Assembly: GCA_030867875.1 (NCBI GenBank)
Contig: JAOWCC010000019.1
Location: 81,062,861 to 81,126,860 of the forward strand
Direction of reading: 5' to 3'
From: Actinernus sp. WN-2022
Lineage: Eukaryota; Cnidaria; Anthozoa; Actiniaria; Actinernidae
DNA: 64,000 nucleotides
This document shows, in pieces, positions 9,640 through 21,200 of this stretch. A program made the translations under genes and the position numbers. Positions within the stretch are counted from its first letter, which is position 1. Each line of letters starts with the position of its first letter. Below the pieces are notes generated by a model. That model saw only the letters and a program-made list of their open reading frames with translations, made no database searches and was not told the origin of the DNA.

Positions 9640-9970
9640 CGCTGGTTAGCTCAGTTGGTAGAGCACGGTCTGGAGTGCCGCGGGAGGTCGCGGGTTCGAA
9701 TCCCGGCCGCGTCCTTGGGCAGGGACGACTATAAGCCGTTGGCCTTGTCTCCTTCCTCTTCTAATCTATACGAGGGGGACGTGAAAGAACCTGTTATGTT
9801 ATGTCGAGAAAGAGTAGGGGATTGTCTAAGATGCTAACAATCACTCATGATTGTAAACTGCACGGCAGCACATTGCGCCATAATAGCAGTCCGTATCACA
9901 AAAATAACCTTGTGAAGCGCATTTAGATATATTCATATAGAATTTGCGCTATATAAATGAATACCTGAAA
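9640..9970 (+). mobile_element. tRNA-derived SINE
   Basis: The head has a polymerase III A box (TAGCTCAGTTGG, ~9647) and B box (GGTTCGAATCC, 9693-9703), but the acceptor ends do not pair and no CCA-ready 3' end exists, so it is not a functional tRNA. The tail carries TTGCGCTATATAAAT near 9945, a sequence type seen at 3' ends of LINE-tailed SINEs. A similar GGCGCTATATAAAT tail occurs at ~40,903. Confidence 0.7.
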
Positions 9971-10321
9971 TATATCCAAACTGGTCTTTCATTCACGGTT
10001 CACGGATTAAGAATGAACAGAACTGGGTAAGCATTGTTCCTTACGGCTATCTCGACTGGATATAATGGGGTTGGGTGGGCAAAGTTTGGCCCGGCCTTAA
10101 CCTCCCACCCCTCCTCCCCCAACCCCTTCGAGGCTTCAGCTAGCAGATGTCTTTCAGTCTATGGCTCGATACTTGAAAACAGGGCCGAATTGATAAGCCA
10201 TTGCTCTTTTATAGCTGGAATATTGCTAATAGATGTGAATTCTTGTCATTAGCACGGAATATTGATTCTGAATCAGTTCCCGTGGGATTTCAGACCAGTT
10301 TAAAAAGTAATACAAACTTAC

Positions 10322-10526
10322 CTCCTTGGTAAGGCTCTGTGCCCTATTGCCCACCTGCGCTCGATTTACGATCCTTTCATGATAAATGTCGTGTACACTA
10401 TTGCAAAAGCTCGACTTTCCAGCACCAACTTGTCCAGTTAAAAGTATGTTGAGGAATGGTATGCCGTCAGGGCCGGTAGACTCTGGTCCAAGGTCTGCAA
10501 CTTTCGTTTTCATTTCTCCGCGTACA
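10322..10526 (-). CDS. Exon of an IFI44-like GTPase: P-loop exon
   Basis: 205-base exon in an open frame with a consensus donor (GAG|GTAAGT) at its 3' end and an AAAG acceptor at 10527-10530. It encodes a P-loop, GQVGAGKSSFCNSV, in the setting PFLNILLTGQVGAGKSS, the G1 motif of the interferon-induced protein 44-like GTPase family, which is expanded in cnidarians and other invertebrates. A likely preceding exon lies at 10680-10794 in matching phase. No downstream switch or G4 exon was found between here and element A on the minus strand, so this gene is partial or its remaining exons have been disrupted by the repeats at 8.6-10 kb. Confidence 0.6.
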
Positions 10527-10679
10527 CTTTGATAAATGAAAGATACATTTTAATAAATAAATGAAAGGTCATCTCAGATATTATTACACTTTTGAGCTGA
10601 AATAGTTTTTTTTTAATGTTTAGTTGCCCAATCTCACTCCACAAGAAAATATGTATCCCTATGTAATAGCGATACTTAC

Positions 10680-10794
10680 TGCACGTCATCCATTGTCATT
10701 AATGTGCCAACCAGAGATCCATTGGTTCCTGACACAAAGAGGCCTTTTGAAATCATGGTTCGCACATTAGCTAGCGTATCAACACGAAGTCTCG
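10680..10794 (-). CDS. Probable upstream exon of the IFI44-like gene
   Basis: An open frame on the minus strand ends in GTGCA|GTAAGT (donor at 10674-10679) and starts after an ATAG acceptor. It encodes ~38 residues around LANVRTMISKGLFVSGTNG. Its 3' phase (two bases left over) fits the 5' phase of the P-loop exon exactly (one base needed), and the two lie 153 bases apart. I do not recognise the peptide. The plus-strand ORF over the same bases is its shadow. Confidence 0.4.
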
Positions 10795-11143
10795 CTATTT
10801 TCGTAGCAAATGAAATGATGCAGGCATCGGATCAGCCAGCCGCGAAGGCCGTCCATCCAATAATTGATTCATTATGTATTCACAGGCTATATTACAACTT
10901 CAGGTTATTTTTATGATGTGACAAAAATGGCAAAACTCTTAAACTTGCATGGGTTGGAAGACTGTCCGACAGTAAAATATCAAAGAATATAAAAAAATAT
11001 TCACACAACTGACGACAGAACAAGTGCGATGTGAATTAATAAATAATAATTTGAAATACAATACAATACAATAAACTTTATTTAACGAGGGAAAGACGTA
11101 TTAACAATTAAAGTTATATCTAACATACGGCCCTCAAAATAAA

Positions 11144-11545
11144 AGGGACTGGTCATAAAGTATAGGGTGGCTGATAAAAAAGAGGAGTGGGTCACTATTT
11201 TTCAATATGGAAAAAGTGGTGGGCCAACAAAAATCATGCACTACATCAGGGGTGGGTCATGCCTTAATTTGCTTCAAAGTGGTCCCAAAGTGCAGGAAAT
11301 GTCATTTCAGAGGCCTTGAATCAGGGATAATTAGAGGTAAACAAGGGGTTTACAGCCTACGTTTGGCTTTGAAAGAAGTCGCAACACGTTTCTAATTTCC
11401 CTCTAGGATGATATAAATGGCAGTTGTGTGTATGTTCAATTCTGTGCAAGGCTGGGGGTGGGTGCCATAAAAAAACAATTTTTTGGAAGATTTGATTTTC
11501 CCAGCCCCCCCCCCCCCCCCCCCCCATACTTTATGACCAGTCCCT
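11144..11545. mobile_element. MITE with perfect 20-bp TIRs
   Basis: AGGGACTGGTCATAAAGTAT at 11144-11163 is the exact reverse complement of 11526-11545. The interior is non-coding and ends in a 21-base C run (11505-11525) against the right TIR. It interrupts a region that starts with an (ATACA)n tract at ~11055 and resembles a LINE 3' UTR on the minus strand. The target-site duplication is unclear. Confidence 0.8.
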
Positions 11546-12526
11546 AATAACAATAACATCGCTAATAAATTAATACAATAAGTATGCTAAATAAGCTCTA
11601 CAAAAAGTGCTAAGTTAAGTAAATCATAAGTATAAATATAAGATATGTGAGATAACTGCATGTACTAGACGCTATGTTAGGTATAATATCAATCACTAAA
11701 ATCAAATAATAATAATAATGTAACAATCTTATATAATAATACGCTAAGTGTGTGAGTGTGTGTCAGTCAGTGTGTGTGTAACGCTCTTTCCCAGGGTCCC
11801 TCGATCGATTTCCTAATATGGAGGACGCGCGCGCGCTCGCGCCCGAAATTGGCGCCAAAAAGTGACGGCCACAGGGAGGAAAGAATGTTAAAAAGAAATG
11901 AGTTTTCTCAAGTTCTACACTTACTTGGGCGAGCGAGCCATCGAGCTTACGGGAATCTGTTTTAGGGAAAACCTGGGCGAGCAAGCCATCGAGTTTACGC
12001 GAATGTTTTAGTTAGAGTTTAGGGAAAACCTATCGCCAATTGCAAGCGAGTCAAACGACCGAACGAGGTAAGACCAGGTATTCAAACACAGTTAGAAATG
12101 TTGTCCGTGGAAAAGGCTGTTATTTCTTTAATCTTACAACTATATGATGTGTCTAATAGTAAGATATTTTGTCCATGTCTGTTTTCTGTATCCAGTTTCC
12201 TGTGTTCTTAGATATAAAACCAACTGTTTCGGCGGCCAGATTTGTTTTCGTCACACGATTTCATGTCTCGAGCTGTCAGTTTTGGCACTTTTTGACAATA
12301 ATTGTGCTCATCGGTTTAAGAAATTAACTGAGATCCGTAAGATATTATTCCCTTTAAAAAAAATCACAATACAACCTTGAAAATATCAACACGCTAAAAA
12401 CATTGTGCCAGGAGTCAGTCAGCCGGCTAGACTACGTTACTATAATTTATCATAATTGTTGATTTCCTGTGAATTCCCACGGGTCCCTGCTAGTATAATA
12501 TAATATCAATAGATAAGTTATCTTGT
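11546..12526. other. Non-coding stretch, AT-rich, nothing recognised
   Basis: Simple AT-rich text with a GT microsatellite at ~11748-11780, a GCGC run at 11826-11841 and two near-copies of GGGCGAGCGAGCCATCGAGCTTACG (11928 and 11967). No ORF here shows conserved motifs or splice context. Confidence 0.5.
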
Positions 12527-13433
12527 ACGGTGGCCCGGTCAGGTTACCACGTTACCACGTTACCACGTTAGGAACCTAACGTGGTAACGTGGTTTTGAAC
12601 GAAATTCAAAACCACGTTACCACGTTAGATAAGTCCGCGTGGAACTGGGCCTCGAAGCACATGGTTAACAAAATGGCGGAGTGTAAGGAAGGCAGTGAAT
12701 CGAGCGGAGATTTTCTCGGAGATTTTCATCTGTTTGAAGATGAGGTAAAGCTCAACAAGCCAACTTTAAATTTTACAAGACTAACCTCATCCTGACTGCA
12801 TGATATGTGAGCAACAGAGATAATATAAGCGTATATGGGAAGCCTGCAGTGAAATATTCACGTATGATCATGACGTCCTGCACTACAATACAAAAAGACC
12901 CTCCTATAAATGTAATTGTTTTTATCATATATATAAGCTTACCACTGCCACTGACAACTGATTAAAATTTAAAATGTCTCAATCGTTGAGGGATCTTTGA
13001 AATAAACACAGCAGTATATAACATGCTAACCATTCAAATGCGTTGATATCGGAAAATCTGGTGGAATCGGGATTCCCTGTTGACTACTGCTCAACGGAAA
13101 CCATAAAACAAAAAGAAAACTAACGAAAAGACGAGGCTTTGCCATCATATCAGTCATTTTTGTCAACCATGTGCTTCGAGGCCCAGTTCCATGCGGACTT
13201 TCCTAACGTGGTAACGTGGTAACGTGGTTTTGAATTTCGTTCAAAACCACGTTACCACGTTAGGTTCCTAACGTGGTAACGTGGTAACGTGGTTGTGAAT
13301 TTCGTTCAAAACCACGTTACCACGATAGGTTCCTAACGTGGTAACGTGGTAACGTGGTTGTGAATTTCGTTCAAAACCACGTTACCACGATAGGCTCTAT
13401 CGTGGTAACGTGGTAACCTGACCGGGCCACCGT
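12527..13433. mobile_element. Foldback-type element built of GTGGTAAC repeats
   Basis: The outer 33 bases (ACGGTGGCCCGGTCAGGTTA...) match the reverse complement of the right end exactly. The arms consist of repeated ACGTGGTAACGTGGTT and its inverse, with one segment on the left and several on the right, plus a second matching block (the bases around ATGTGCTTCGAGGCCCAGTT). The ~480-base core includes an exon-like stretch: an ATG in good context at ~12,674 (AAAATGGCGGAG), an acidic reading frame and a GAG|GTAAAG donor at ~12743. That may be a captured host exon; I cannot name it. Confidence 0.8.
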
Positions 13434-13571
13434 AATCTTTATAATTCACCAAAAACCTACAGTTATTGCAAAAATGTCTTCCAGATGATCAATGGAGTTC
13501 AGTTTCTGAAGAACGTATTTACGAAGTTCAATTGCAGTTATTCTAAAAGGCAAGGCATCTAAGGTAGGGAC

Positions 13572-15254
13572 TAGGCTTTAGCACATTCTGCCGGCAGAAT
13601 TTCGAGCATAATAGGGCCTCAGGAGCAGAAAACGTAATTGGGGCATAATCCGGGCAGAATAGTTCATTTTGCATATTTTGGGGGCTGGGAATGAGGAAAA
13701 GTGGAGACGAGAGGGAGCTGGGTACTAGACTTGCTACAAGTCGACCTCTTTTCAGTTGTCTTTTCCTCTGAGAACGAGCGCGAAGCGCGAGAGGACGACT
13801 TGTTTCACTTGTGAGGATTTGAATCTAATTAAATATTCTGGCGCGAAAGCTGATATGCACGTGCGCGTCCGTTGCCCGGGAAGCTATAGTTACAGCCATT
13901 ACAAACAGTCATGTCTCAATGGACTGGAAGCAGCTGGATCAACTCCCACAAAATCGTTTTGTAGAGTTGCACTGACACCAAAATCAAAGGGATCTATTTG
14001 TTTGCAATGTGGTTACTACCATTTGCAAGCTACCGTTAAACGTGAACCTTTTTCCGCGTTCGTTTATGTTTGAAACTAGACGTCTGGCGTCCCAAACCTT
14101 TGCAATTCGTCGGCAAACTAATTATTTTTAACCTTGATGTTGAAAACCTTTGATATGTCTTCTACCGACGTGCAACTCAGATTATGCCAAGAGACAGTTG
14201 TTGTCTTGCATCTCTCATAATTCTAAGCGTCCAAAACTTGAACTTGAACCGACATTTATATGATTTAGCGCGTAGCGCGAAGGAAAATCTAGCTGAAAAG
14301 TTTCCAAACCTGAATCCCACTCGTTGAAACGTGAAGGCGGGACATGTCAAAGGTTGTCACAATCGCGGTTAAATTGCAAAGGTTTGTGCCGCCAGACGTC
14401 TAGGTTTCAAACATAAATGAACACGGAAAAGGTTCACGCTTAACGGTAGCATGTAGACAAGAGGAGAAAGTTATTTGACGGCTCTAATTTGCAAGAACCT
14501 CGACAGAATTCTTGAAATTTCCTGTGAACTCTGCCCAACTGGATGTGGGTTTTCATACTTATCCAACGTTATTTACCGTTCTTGTTCGGAAAAGAATGTG
14601 ACCTTATTGAAGAAAGTCGATAAAATAACTGAAAGTTTCAAGGCAGCTCAAGAAATAATTAGAAAACTGAGAGGAAAAACAGTCGTCAAGCGGTCGTGAC
14701 GTCATGGCTAAGTGCCCTATTTCTATTGGACAGCTTTGCTTACGTCACCGGTGGAAAAATCCACCGGTGAATTGGGCGCGAAACAGGTAGCAAAAGTCCC
14801 TTAAACCAGAGAAGTGAAAAAAAGTGAAAATCAACCAGAGAATTTAAAATCTCGTTTTAAGAGAAGCGAATGTGGGAAATGAAAATCTCGTTTTAAGGGA
14901 CTTTGAGAAAGTCTAGCTGGGTACGAGCAAAACAAAGATGGCGGCGGAACAAACAGAAGTCATTGACCATGACGAATAAGGACAAGAAAGACAGTTGGTT
15001 ACCAATGCTTTAACTTATCTTAACTTTATTGCAGGCTCCGAAAAAGTCCGACCTATAGCTCGTAAACGTAAAATTAGTACTAATCCATGAAAAAAAATGT
15101 ACACGCTAAGACTGCAACTGCCCCAAATTTTTCATAAGTATAAATTCGAGCATAATAGTACTTTTGGAGCATAATTTCGAGCATAATAGTCTTTTTTGGG
15201 GGCAATTCTTTCGAGCAGAATAGTTTTTTTTCGAGCAGAATGTGCTAAAGCCTA
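13572..15254. mobile_element. hAT-like DNA element with 8-bp target duplication
   Basis: GTAGGGAC occurs directly outside both ends (13564-13571 and 15255-15262). The termini are TAGGCTTTAGCACATTCTGC and its inverse. An 8-base duplication with TAGG termini points to the hAT superfamily. Both ends carry several copies of GAGCATAATAG or AGCAGAATAG in the same direct orientation. Interior frames at 13756-14073 and 14475-14699 are Cys-containing and may be remnants of captured or transposase exons; a MITE at 14029-14450 separates them. No intact transposase is present. Confidence 0.8.
14029..14450. mobile_element. MITE nested in the hAT-like element
   Basis: About 80 bases at each end are inverted copies, starting GCTACCGTTAA(A/G)CGTGAACC and running through an AGACGTCTGGCG palindrome-like core. 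The ~250-base centre is unique. Sequences on either side look like parts of one coding region, which supports insertion into a former exon. Confidence 0.7.
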
Positions 15255-15649
15255 GTAGGGACTGAACATGTAGCTAGTGTCGCAGCTTATATTCGATGTC
15301 TAGCGCGTTAAATAGACCAGAGGCACTGAAGAAAAAAGTTCGTTTATCATATTCAGTGCGTGGGTACGAGATATCACGCTCAACCGGACACCAGTGTTCT
15401 CCCAATGTACTCTACGGCTGTCAACCAAGTATTATAATTTTGGTATATGTACTTCTGTTGTACTTCCTAAATCATGAAATGTTTCTTCATATAATCACTG
15501 ACTCCTTAAAACCTCAGCCTATGTAATTGGTGTGTGGAGCGTCGGACCGCTCTTAAACACTTAAACTTACTCGTTGTCCCAGCCCAACGTAGGTCTCCAA
15601 GGATCAGATAGTAAATCTGGAACTAAATCATAAACAATGGTTATTAAAA

Positions 15650-16163
15650 CAAGGGCACCCAACGAGTACTTTTTGAAATTCGTTTGAAACCAGTTGTCTG
15701 CGGCTCATCTAGCCATTTTAAGGCGCCTACAATGTCTTTTGACGTATTCTAGAAAGCTATTAGCTGTTCGAATTTTCTAGGTGGAAATCGCGTCAACCGA
15801 AAATACTATGACAAAATAATGATTCCCGGCCTACGAATTTGTTAGTAGTCTAGAACATAAACAATAATTTTCTAGTCCAAGTAACTTCATGTTGCAAAGT
15901 TTTGTGGAGATACGAATTTTTTAGGGGTTCTTTTGGATCGTTCTGACTCTATTGATCAGACGAATTGGGACGTACGAATATTTTAGGGGAAACCTTTTAG
16001 TCTCTCTTTTCTTATATAATTTTCTAGGGATTGAAAACAAATTTTCTAGCCAGTATTTCAGAAAACAATTTTCTAGGAACAATTTTTTTTCAAATCCGAA
16101 AGTTTTAGGCTAACTTACTCTCCCGAACAGCTTTTTAACCGAAAACTTCGTTGGGTGCGCTTG
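15650..16163. mobile_element. MITE with TTAAAA target duplication and AATTTTCTAG arrays
   Basis: TTAAAA flanks both ends (15644-15649 and 16164-16169). The termini are CAAGGGCACCCAACGA and the inverse of CAAGCGCACCCAACGA. Inside, at least eight copies or near-copies of AATTTTCTAG(G) occur in the same orientation between ~15770 and ~16110. There is no coding content. The superfamily is not clear from the termini. Confidence 0.75.
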
Positions 16164-16289
16164 TTAAAACTTAGTCCAGTATAGAGGATAATATATATGA
16201 TAATCGTGTTGCTTAATTCAACACGTGAAACTCCGAGAAGCAGATAAAAGGTTTTTACAATCTTAACTACATTATAATTAAATATAATT

Positions 16290-16560
16290 TATATAGACAG
16301 TAATAAAGAAGAAACCCATTTCTATATATAAATAATCAGAATAAAGGTGAAACTGAGAGAAAATATGTGCCCTGAGTGAGATTTGAACCCACGGCCTCGG
16401 CATACTAGTCCGCTGTGTTACCATTACACCATCAGGACCAACCACGCTGGCAACGCAGCCAGTTGATGGTGTCATTGTGGAACGTAACCGTGGGTACTCC
16501 CGGCATTTTCTCTTTCTGGTTCGAGATGGGAAAGCCTATAACTTTAAACTAGCTTTCAAT
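16290..16560 (-). mobile_element. tRNA-derived SINE, copy 1, with a well-folded tRNA-like head
   Basis: On the minus strand 16369-16438 folds as a tRNA cloverleaf. All seven acceptor pairs form (one is G-T), as do the four-pair D stem and a five-pair T stem with loop TTCAAAT. The anticodon stem pairs only partly around a loop that would read AGT. The 3' body (AATAATCAGAATAAAGGTGAAA... reversed) recurs in the second copy at 16655-16703/18156-18240, so this is a SINE family and not a single tRNA gene. Confidence 0.6.
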
Positions 16561-16705
16561 CTAAGGATCATACTGATTCACAGGCGGACAGACAAGGCTG
16601 GCCTAGGCCAACTTAGGAATCACTCAGTTTAAAGGATCCCGAAGGATTCAGGCTTATTTAATAAACACATATAAACAGTATAAAGAAGAAACCCATCTCT
16701 ATATA

Positions 16706-18153
16706 CAGCTAGGGTGTCTCATAAGTTCGTGCCCCTATATACTTTGAACAGACGAAAAACGTACTTTCCAATCTGTCAGGATTATAATTTTTTTAGAGTT
16801 TATTATTCAATGTCTATATAATTTGTGTTTGCAATTTCAGTAGCCTGTATGTCCTCCTTATTTTTTATAACGTTTCTTAGACGTCGTGGTATCGAATGCG
16901 ACAGTTCCTGCAGTGACGTCAAGGGGATATTTGTCCATGCTTCGGAGAGCCGCCTCTTTATTGTACCATGGTTTTCGGGATCGGATCTCTGTATGTAACC
17001 TCATCTATAATACTCCAGAGATTCACGACTGGGTTAAGATCTGGAGAATTAGTGGGTCAATCAGTTTTTTTAGATGAAATTCGGTGAGTTTCGTTGTCAC
17101 CAGTTTTGGGTAGACTTTGTGGTATGGGCCCGTGCTCCATCTTGTACGAAGGTCAATCATGTTCTTGTTTGAGCTGAACAGCTTTCTCTTTACGGGTTTC
17201 TCAGTTGTAGATCTCCGGCTATGTAATGGCCTGACCTCCTTCTCTAGGATACTGTTGATATAGTAGTTGGCCGTCACAGTTTGTTCTTGTGGAATGAAGT
17301 GCAAATTTGTCAAGCGGCGACCGGTCATCCCACCCCAAATGAGCCATTTTGAACTTTGCTTAACTTGATAAGCTGGCGGAACTTGGCTTTCTTGCGAGCC
17401 CCATACCACATCATTCATTGGATTTGGCAGATGGAATAGGTACTTAAGGCATTCGTCTCAAAAAAGGAAATCATCCCACTCTTGTGCAGTAAGGTGTTTG
17501 TATTTTTTTGCAAACTTCAGGCGAGCTGTGCGTTGTTTTTCTGTCAAAAGTGGTTTCTTCTGTGGTCGAAACGGCTTCCAACCTTTTTTATTCATATATC
17601 GCCATACCGTAGCTCTAGAACCATATAAACTTTTATTCTGTAGATGTTTAGTAATTTTTTGAGTGGAGTTACCTCGTTTGTACTTGACTTTTTCGATGAC
17701 ATTTTTTGCTCTTTTGCTCAAGACTGCTGGCCTTCCCGTTCTTGCTTTGTCTTCGAACTCTTCTCGACCTGACCACTTTTTCACCCAACGCTCACTTTTG
17801 TTCAATAATTTTCTTTTACAGATGGCCCTGAGGATCTTATTATAGAAGCTTGTGCTCTCAAATATGAGATTTTTGCGGTATTTAGAGGATGCATATCTGA
17901 AAAAGAAGTCAGTCCAAACTAAGAAAACAGAAAACTGAAAGACAACAAAAAAGGCGGGAATTGCACGCGCGCCGCACGCTTTGGCGGGAAAATAAAATAA
18001 TATCCTTTATATTATTTTCAACTTTGATATAACTATTAAATCTCATATCTTATATAATTTAGGGGCTTTTTTGGAAGATATGATTCCTTTGACGCGAAAA
18101 TTGAATAAGATATACGGTTATAAAGTAGGGGCACGAACTTATGAGACACCCTG
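16706..18153 (-). mobile_element. Tc1/mariner element inserted in a SINE
   Basis: The ends read CAG...GGGTGTCTCATAAGTTCGTG and its inverse, with TA at 16704-16705 and 18154-18155. The outer flanks join into the SINE family seen at 16.3 kb, so the SINE is older than the transposon. The left terminus has a 3-4 base insertion (CTA) relative to the right one. The interior is a broken transposase on the minus strand. Confidence 0.9.
16803..17905 (-). pseudogene. Tc1/mariner transposase, inactivated
   Basis: N-terminal helix-turn-helix and linker sequence includes KKGWKPFRPQKKPLL. The first catalytic block is interrupted by a TGA where a serine codon would sit (WDDFLF-stop-DE, ~17455). A frameshift near 17,130 separates the next segment (KWLIWGGMT...) from the block FVQDGARAHTTKS. 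The last catalytic block reads SPDLNPVVNLW, where DD34E enzymes have glutamate in place of the second V, so the active site is lost as well. A further shift precedes the C-terminal segment that ends at the stop at 16803-16805. Confidence 0.85.
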
Positions 18154-18155
18154 TA

Positions 18156-18240
18156 TAACTGAATAATCAGAATAAAGGTGAAAGAGAAAATATGTACCCT
18201 GAGTGGGATTTGAACCCACGGCCTCGGCTATTTGGGGCTA
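18156..18240 (-). mobile_element. Second SINE copy, right half (left half 16655-16703)
   Basis: Continues the SINE text interrupted by the mariner (CTGAATAATCAGAATAAAGGTG) and ends within the tRNA-like head. The T arm (GTGGG-TTCAAAT-CCCAC) is perfect, but the head is truncated at about 18218. Confidence 0.7.
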
Positions 18241-21200
18241 GTGTGGATCGGTTTTAGAGAGTTTGATTTTTGAGATCTCTCTACAATGAAATGACAACGC
18301 TACACAGTCTGTTGATTACATCAAATCACTCGAAGGGCAAAAAAAGCACTCTAAATCAATCCAATCGTCGCCAGACTCCATAAAAGGACGTACCTAATAT
18401 CTGTCTACGTTTATTTCTGGGTCGAATTCCAAAATTGTAAATTTTAGCCCTCATAAACCACATATTTATGGTATCAAAAACCACTATTTCAAAACCATCA
18501 GATACTGGTACCTTAGTCCAGAAACAGCGGGACATGGTCGTCGTCAGGTGGTGGAGTCTGACAAACCCCACGTGACGACGACCAACCAATCAGAATGAGT
18601 TATCAAGTTAAATACCAGAATATAAATTCTGTTTATCGAAACAGTCACGGCATGTACTTTACATTTTATTACATGGAAACGAGTTGGTGAACATTTTAAT
18701 TTTTAATTTTGAAGATCAGCAACATTAAATCACCCAAATTTATTTTAAAACCTGTCGTCTAACGAAGCCAAAATCAAACAATTTGCTCAAGATTCAAAAT
18801 AATGTTTTCATAATTATTTTAGGATCATTACGGGGTAAGAAAGAGCCGAAATCAGTCAAAATAAATGTTGGTCTGTGAAGCGATATCCCACACGTGTTGA
18901 TAACAGGTCTGCAAAGCGCTTGCGCATGCGTGGATTTCACCCGGGAACTCACGCTCGCGCGCATCATTTTGGTCGAAATTTCATTCGAAATTTAGTGCAC
19001 TTCGATCTTTAAATGCTTATCATGAACCAGTCCTAAATTTAATTGGCTTCATGACTAAACTAATAAATCTCTTAACTCTCGTGATTCCTGCCTTTTTTGC
19101 GATGCGAGTTTTTTTAAACAGAAACCATTCAGGGGAATTTAGAGCTGCTCCCGCGATTTCTAACGCTGACTACTGGACATCCGCAGCAGTTTGCAGCCAT
19201 GTCAGTGTGATATTATTTTTATGATATTATGTGACATTATTATATTACTGATTTTGCTATCAGCCGGTATCGCCACTGACTATCATGTTATAAAATGACT
19301 TCTGGTGGCTTCAAGCTAACTTTTAGTTTCTTCATACAAGCCAATATGTTTTTTCTTTCTTTCCATAACTGAAACATTGACGTCACTGAGACAACGAGAA
19401 TAAATCACATTGCATAATGAAAACAACCCATTCCAACTTAAAAATCCACGCAATTTTCTTCATTAAAAGCTAGTCCACCATTTTTTTCTTTTACAGGATC
19501 AAAACTTAAATTTAAATGATATTGTACGTATTGTACTCGACACTGATTGGCTCAAATGACCGTTAGGTGGAATGCTTTGTTTTCGTTTAGTAATGTGATT
19601 GGTACTCATTCTCTAAATGACCCCGGTAACAGTAGTTACCGGAAGTAAATTTAAAAACGAGTTCTTAAAAAACATATCCACACAAAGGTATCACTTACCA
19701 CTACTTCTTTGGGAATCCGCATTTGTAGAAGACTTCGAGAAAAGGTTACCCATTGTTATTCTGTTCCAGTGGGATCTAAATACAATAAAATATGAAAAAA
19801 ACTGTGTGATGCTAGGAAAAATTAAAGCTGTCACTTGTACTCTAAAAGAAGATCGCCCGTGCATCACCATCGTAAAAGTACAGTAATTACTAGCATGTAT
19901 ACATAATGTATTAAACTAAAATATAGTTCTCCTTGTTCTATAAGAAAATAATGCGCGCTCGAGGTCTTGAAAAAGTATGGACGCATGAGTGGAACGGTGG
20001 AACGCGAAAATGGCGCTCCAAATTAGCTCAGGCAGGATTTTGCCAAGGGGGTCCCGACACGAGCGCCAGCCAAGGGGGGGGGGGAGTCCCAACACAAGCG
20101 CCAGCCAGGGGGGGGGGGGGGGGGGGTTCCGACACAGCAACTGTGGCGCTTACCTCTATGGGATTGTTTGCTTGCTATTCATTCAATAATTTACCCACGG
20201 GAAGGGGAGGTCACGGGCACCCTAGGACCCCCTAGCTATGCCCCTGATTCAGGAGGGAATGGAGCACCATTAACAGTTATATATCACAGTGGTACTGTTT
20301 ATAACATTTTTATTATTATGCTGCTGTGAAACTTCCTCGCGGGTTCATAAACAAGGCTTGAAATCCAGAGGGTTTTAATAACATTGACCATGCATTAAAA
20401 TAACAGAAATTAATATGACATGAAATTTGTAACCAGTTTTTTTTATTTGTCAGTTACAGGTCAACTGGCAGGCCTATACCAAAAAAAGTATACAGAACAA
20501 AATAATAATTAGCTTTCTCCCCCATCGCGTCGTCCAGGATAAAACAGAACAGCTATAAATTTGTTCCAGCCAGTACAGTGAAAAGAAAGACTTAAGTGTT
20601 GGAAGCACTTAATAAAGAATATCGTCCAACCGTCATGCTTTGCGCGCTATGGCCGGCAAAAAGTCGGTTTGTACGAGTTGTCTTCCAATCTTTTGTTAAA
20701 GTCCTGTTGTTTTGTGTGATAGTTTCAATGCGACTCTGTTGTTGTAAAGTTTCTTTTGTAGTTTTCCTGTTTAGTTTAATAGTTTCACGAAGCGGAAATA
20801 AAAACAAAAGGAAACAAAAGGCCGCTAAGCATCACGGTTGTCGGTTGGGTCATATTCTTTAAGGGATTATGTCAGCTAATTTAGCATCACTATGAAAAGC
20901 TCAAAATCACATTTAAACTATATAAATATAAACTTCATAAACTGAATGATCTATTTTGTTATTAAAAGTTGGTGTCTTTGATGTTAGCATATCAAAATCA
21001 TTGCCCACAGAAGAGGACATTTGGTATTGGTCATCGCTTTGAAGTAAATGCGATTTTATTTGAGAGAGATAACAACTTCAGTCGCATTACAAGTTTATAA
21101 TATGGCTTACCTGTTAATACCGGAATTATACGAAGGAGAATTATCTGCTTTCGTTTTGACCGCTCCAAAATCTCTCCTACTGCAGCTCCCGCCATACCAA

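Noticed and set aside
9643..9715. Possible functional tRNA gene
   Set aside because: A and B boxes are good, but acceptor ends do not pair and a SINE body with a LINE-like tail follows.
10704..10916. Plus-strand 70-codon frame
   Set aside because: It is the shadow of the minus-strand exon at 10680-10794, which has splice sites and phase support.
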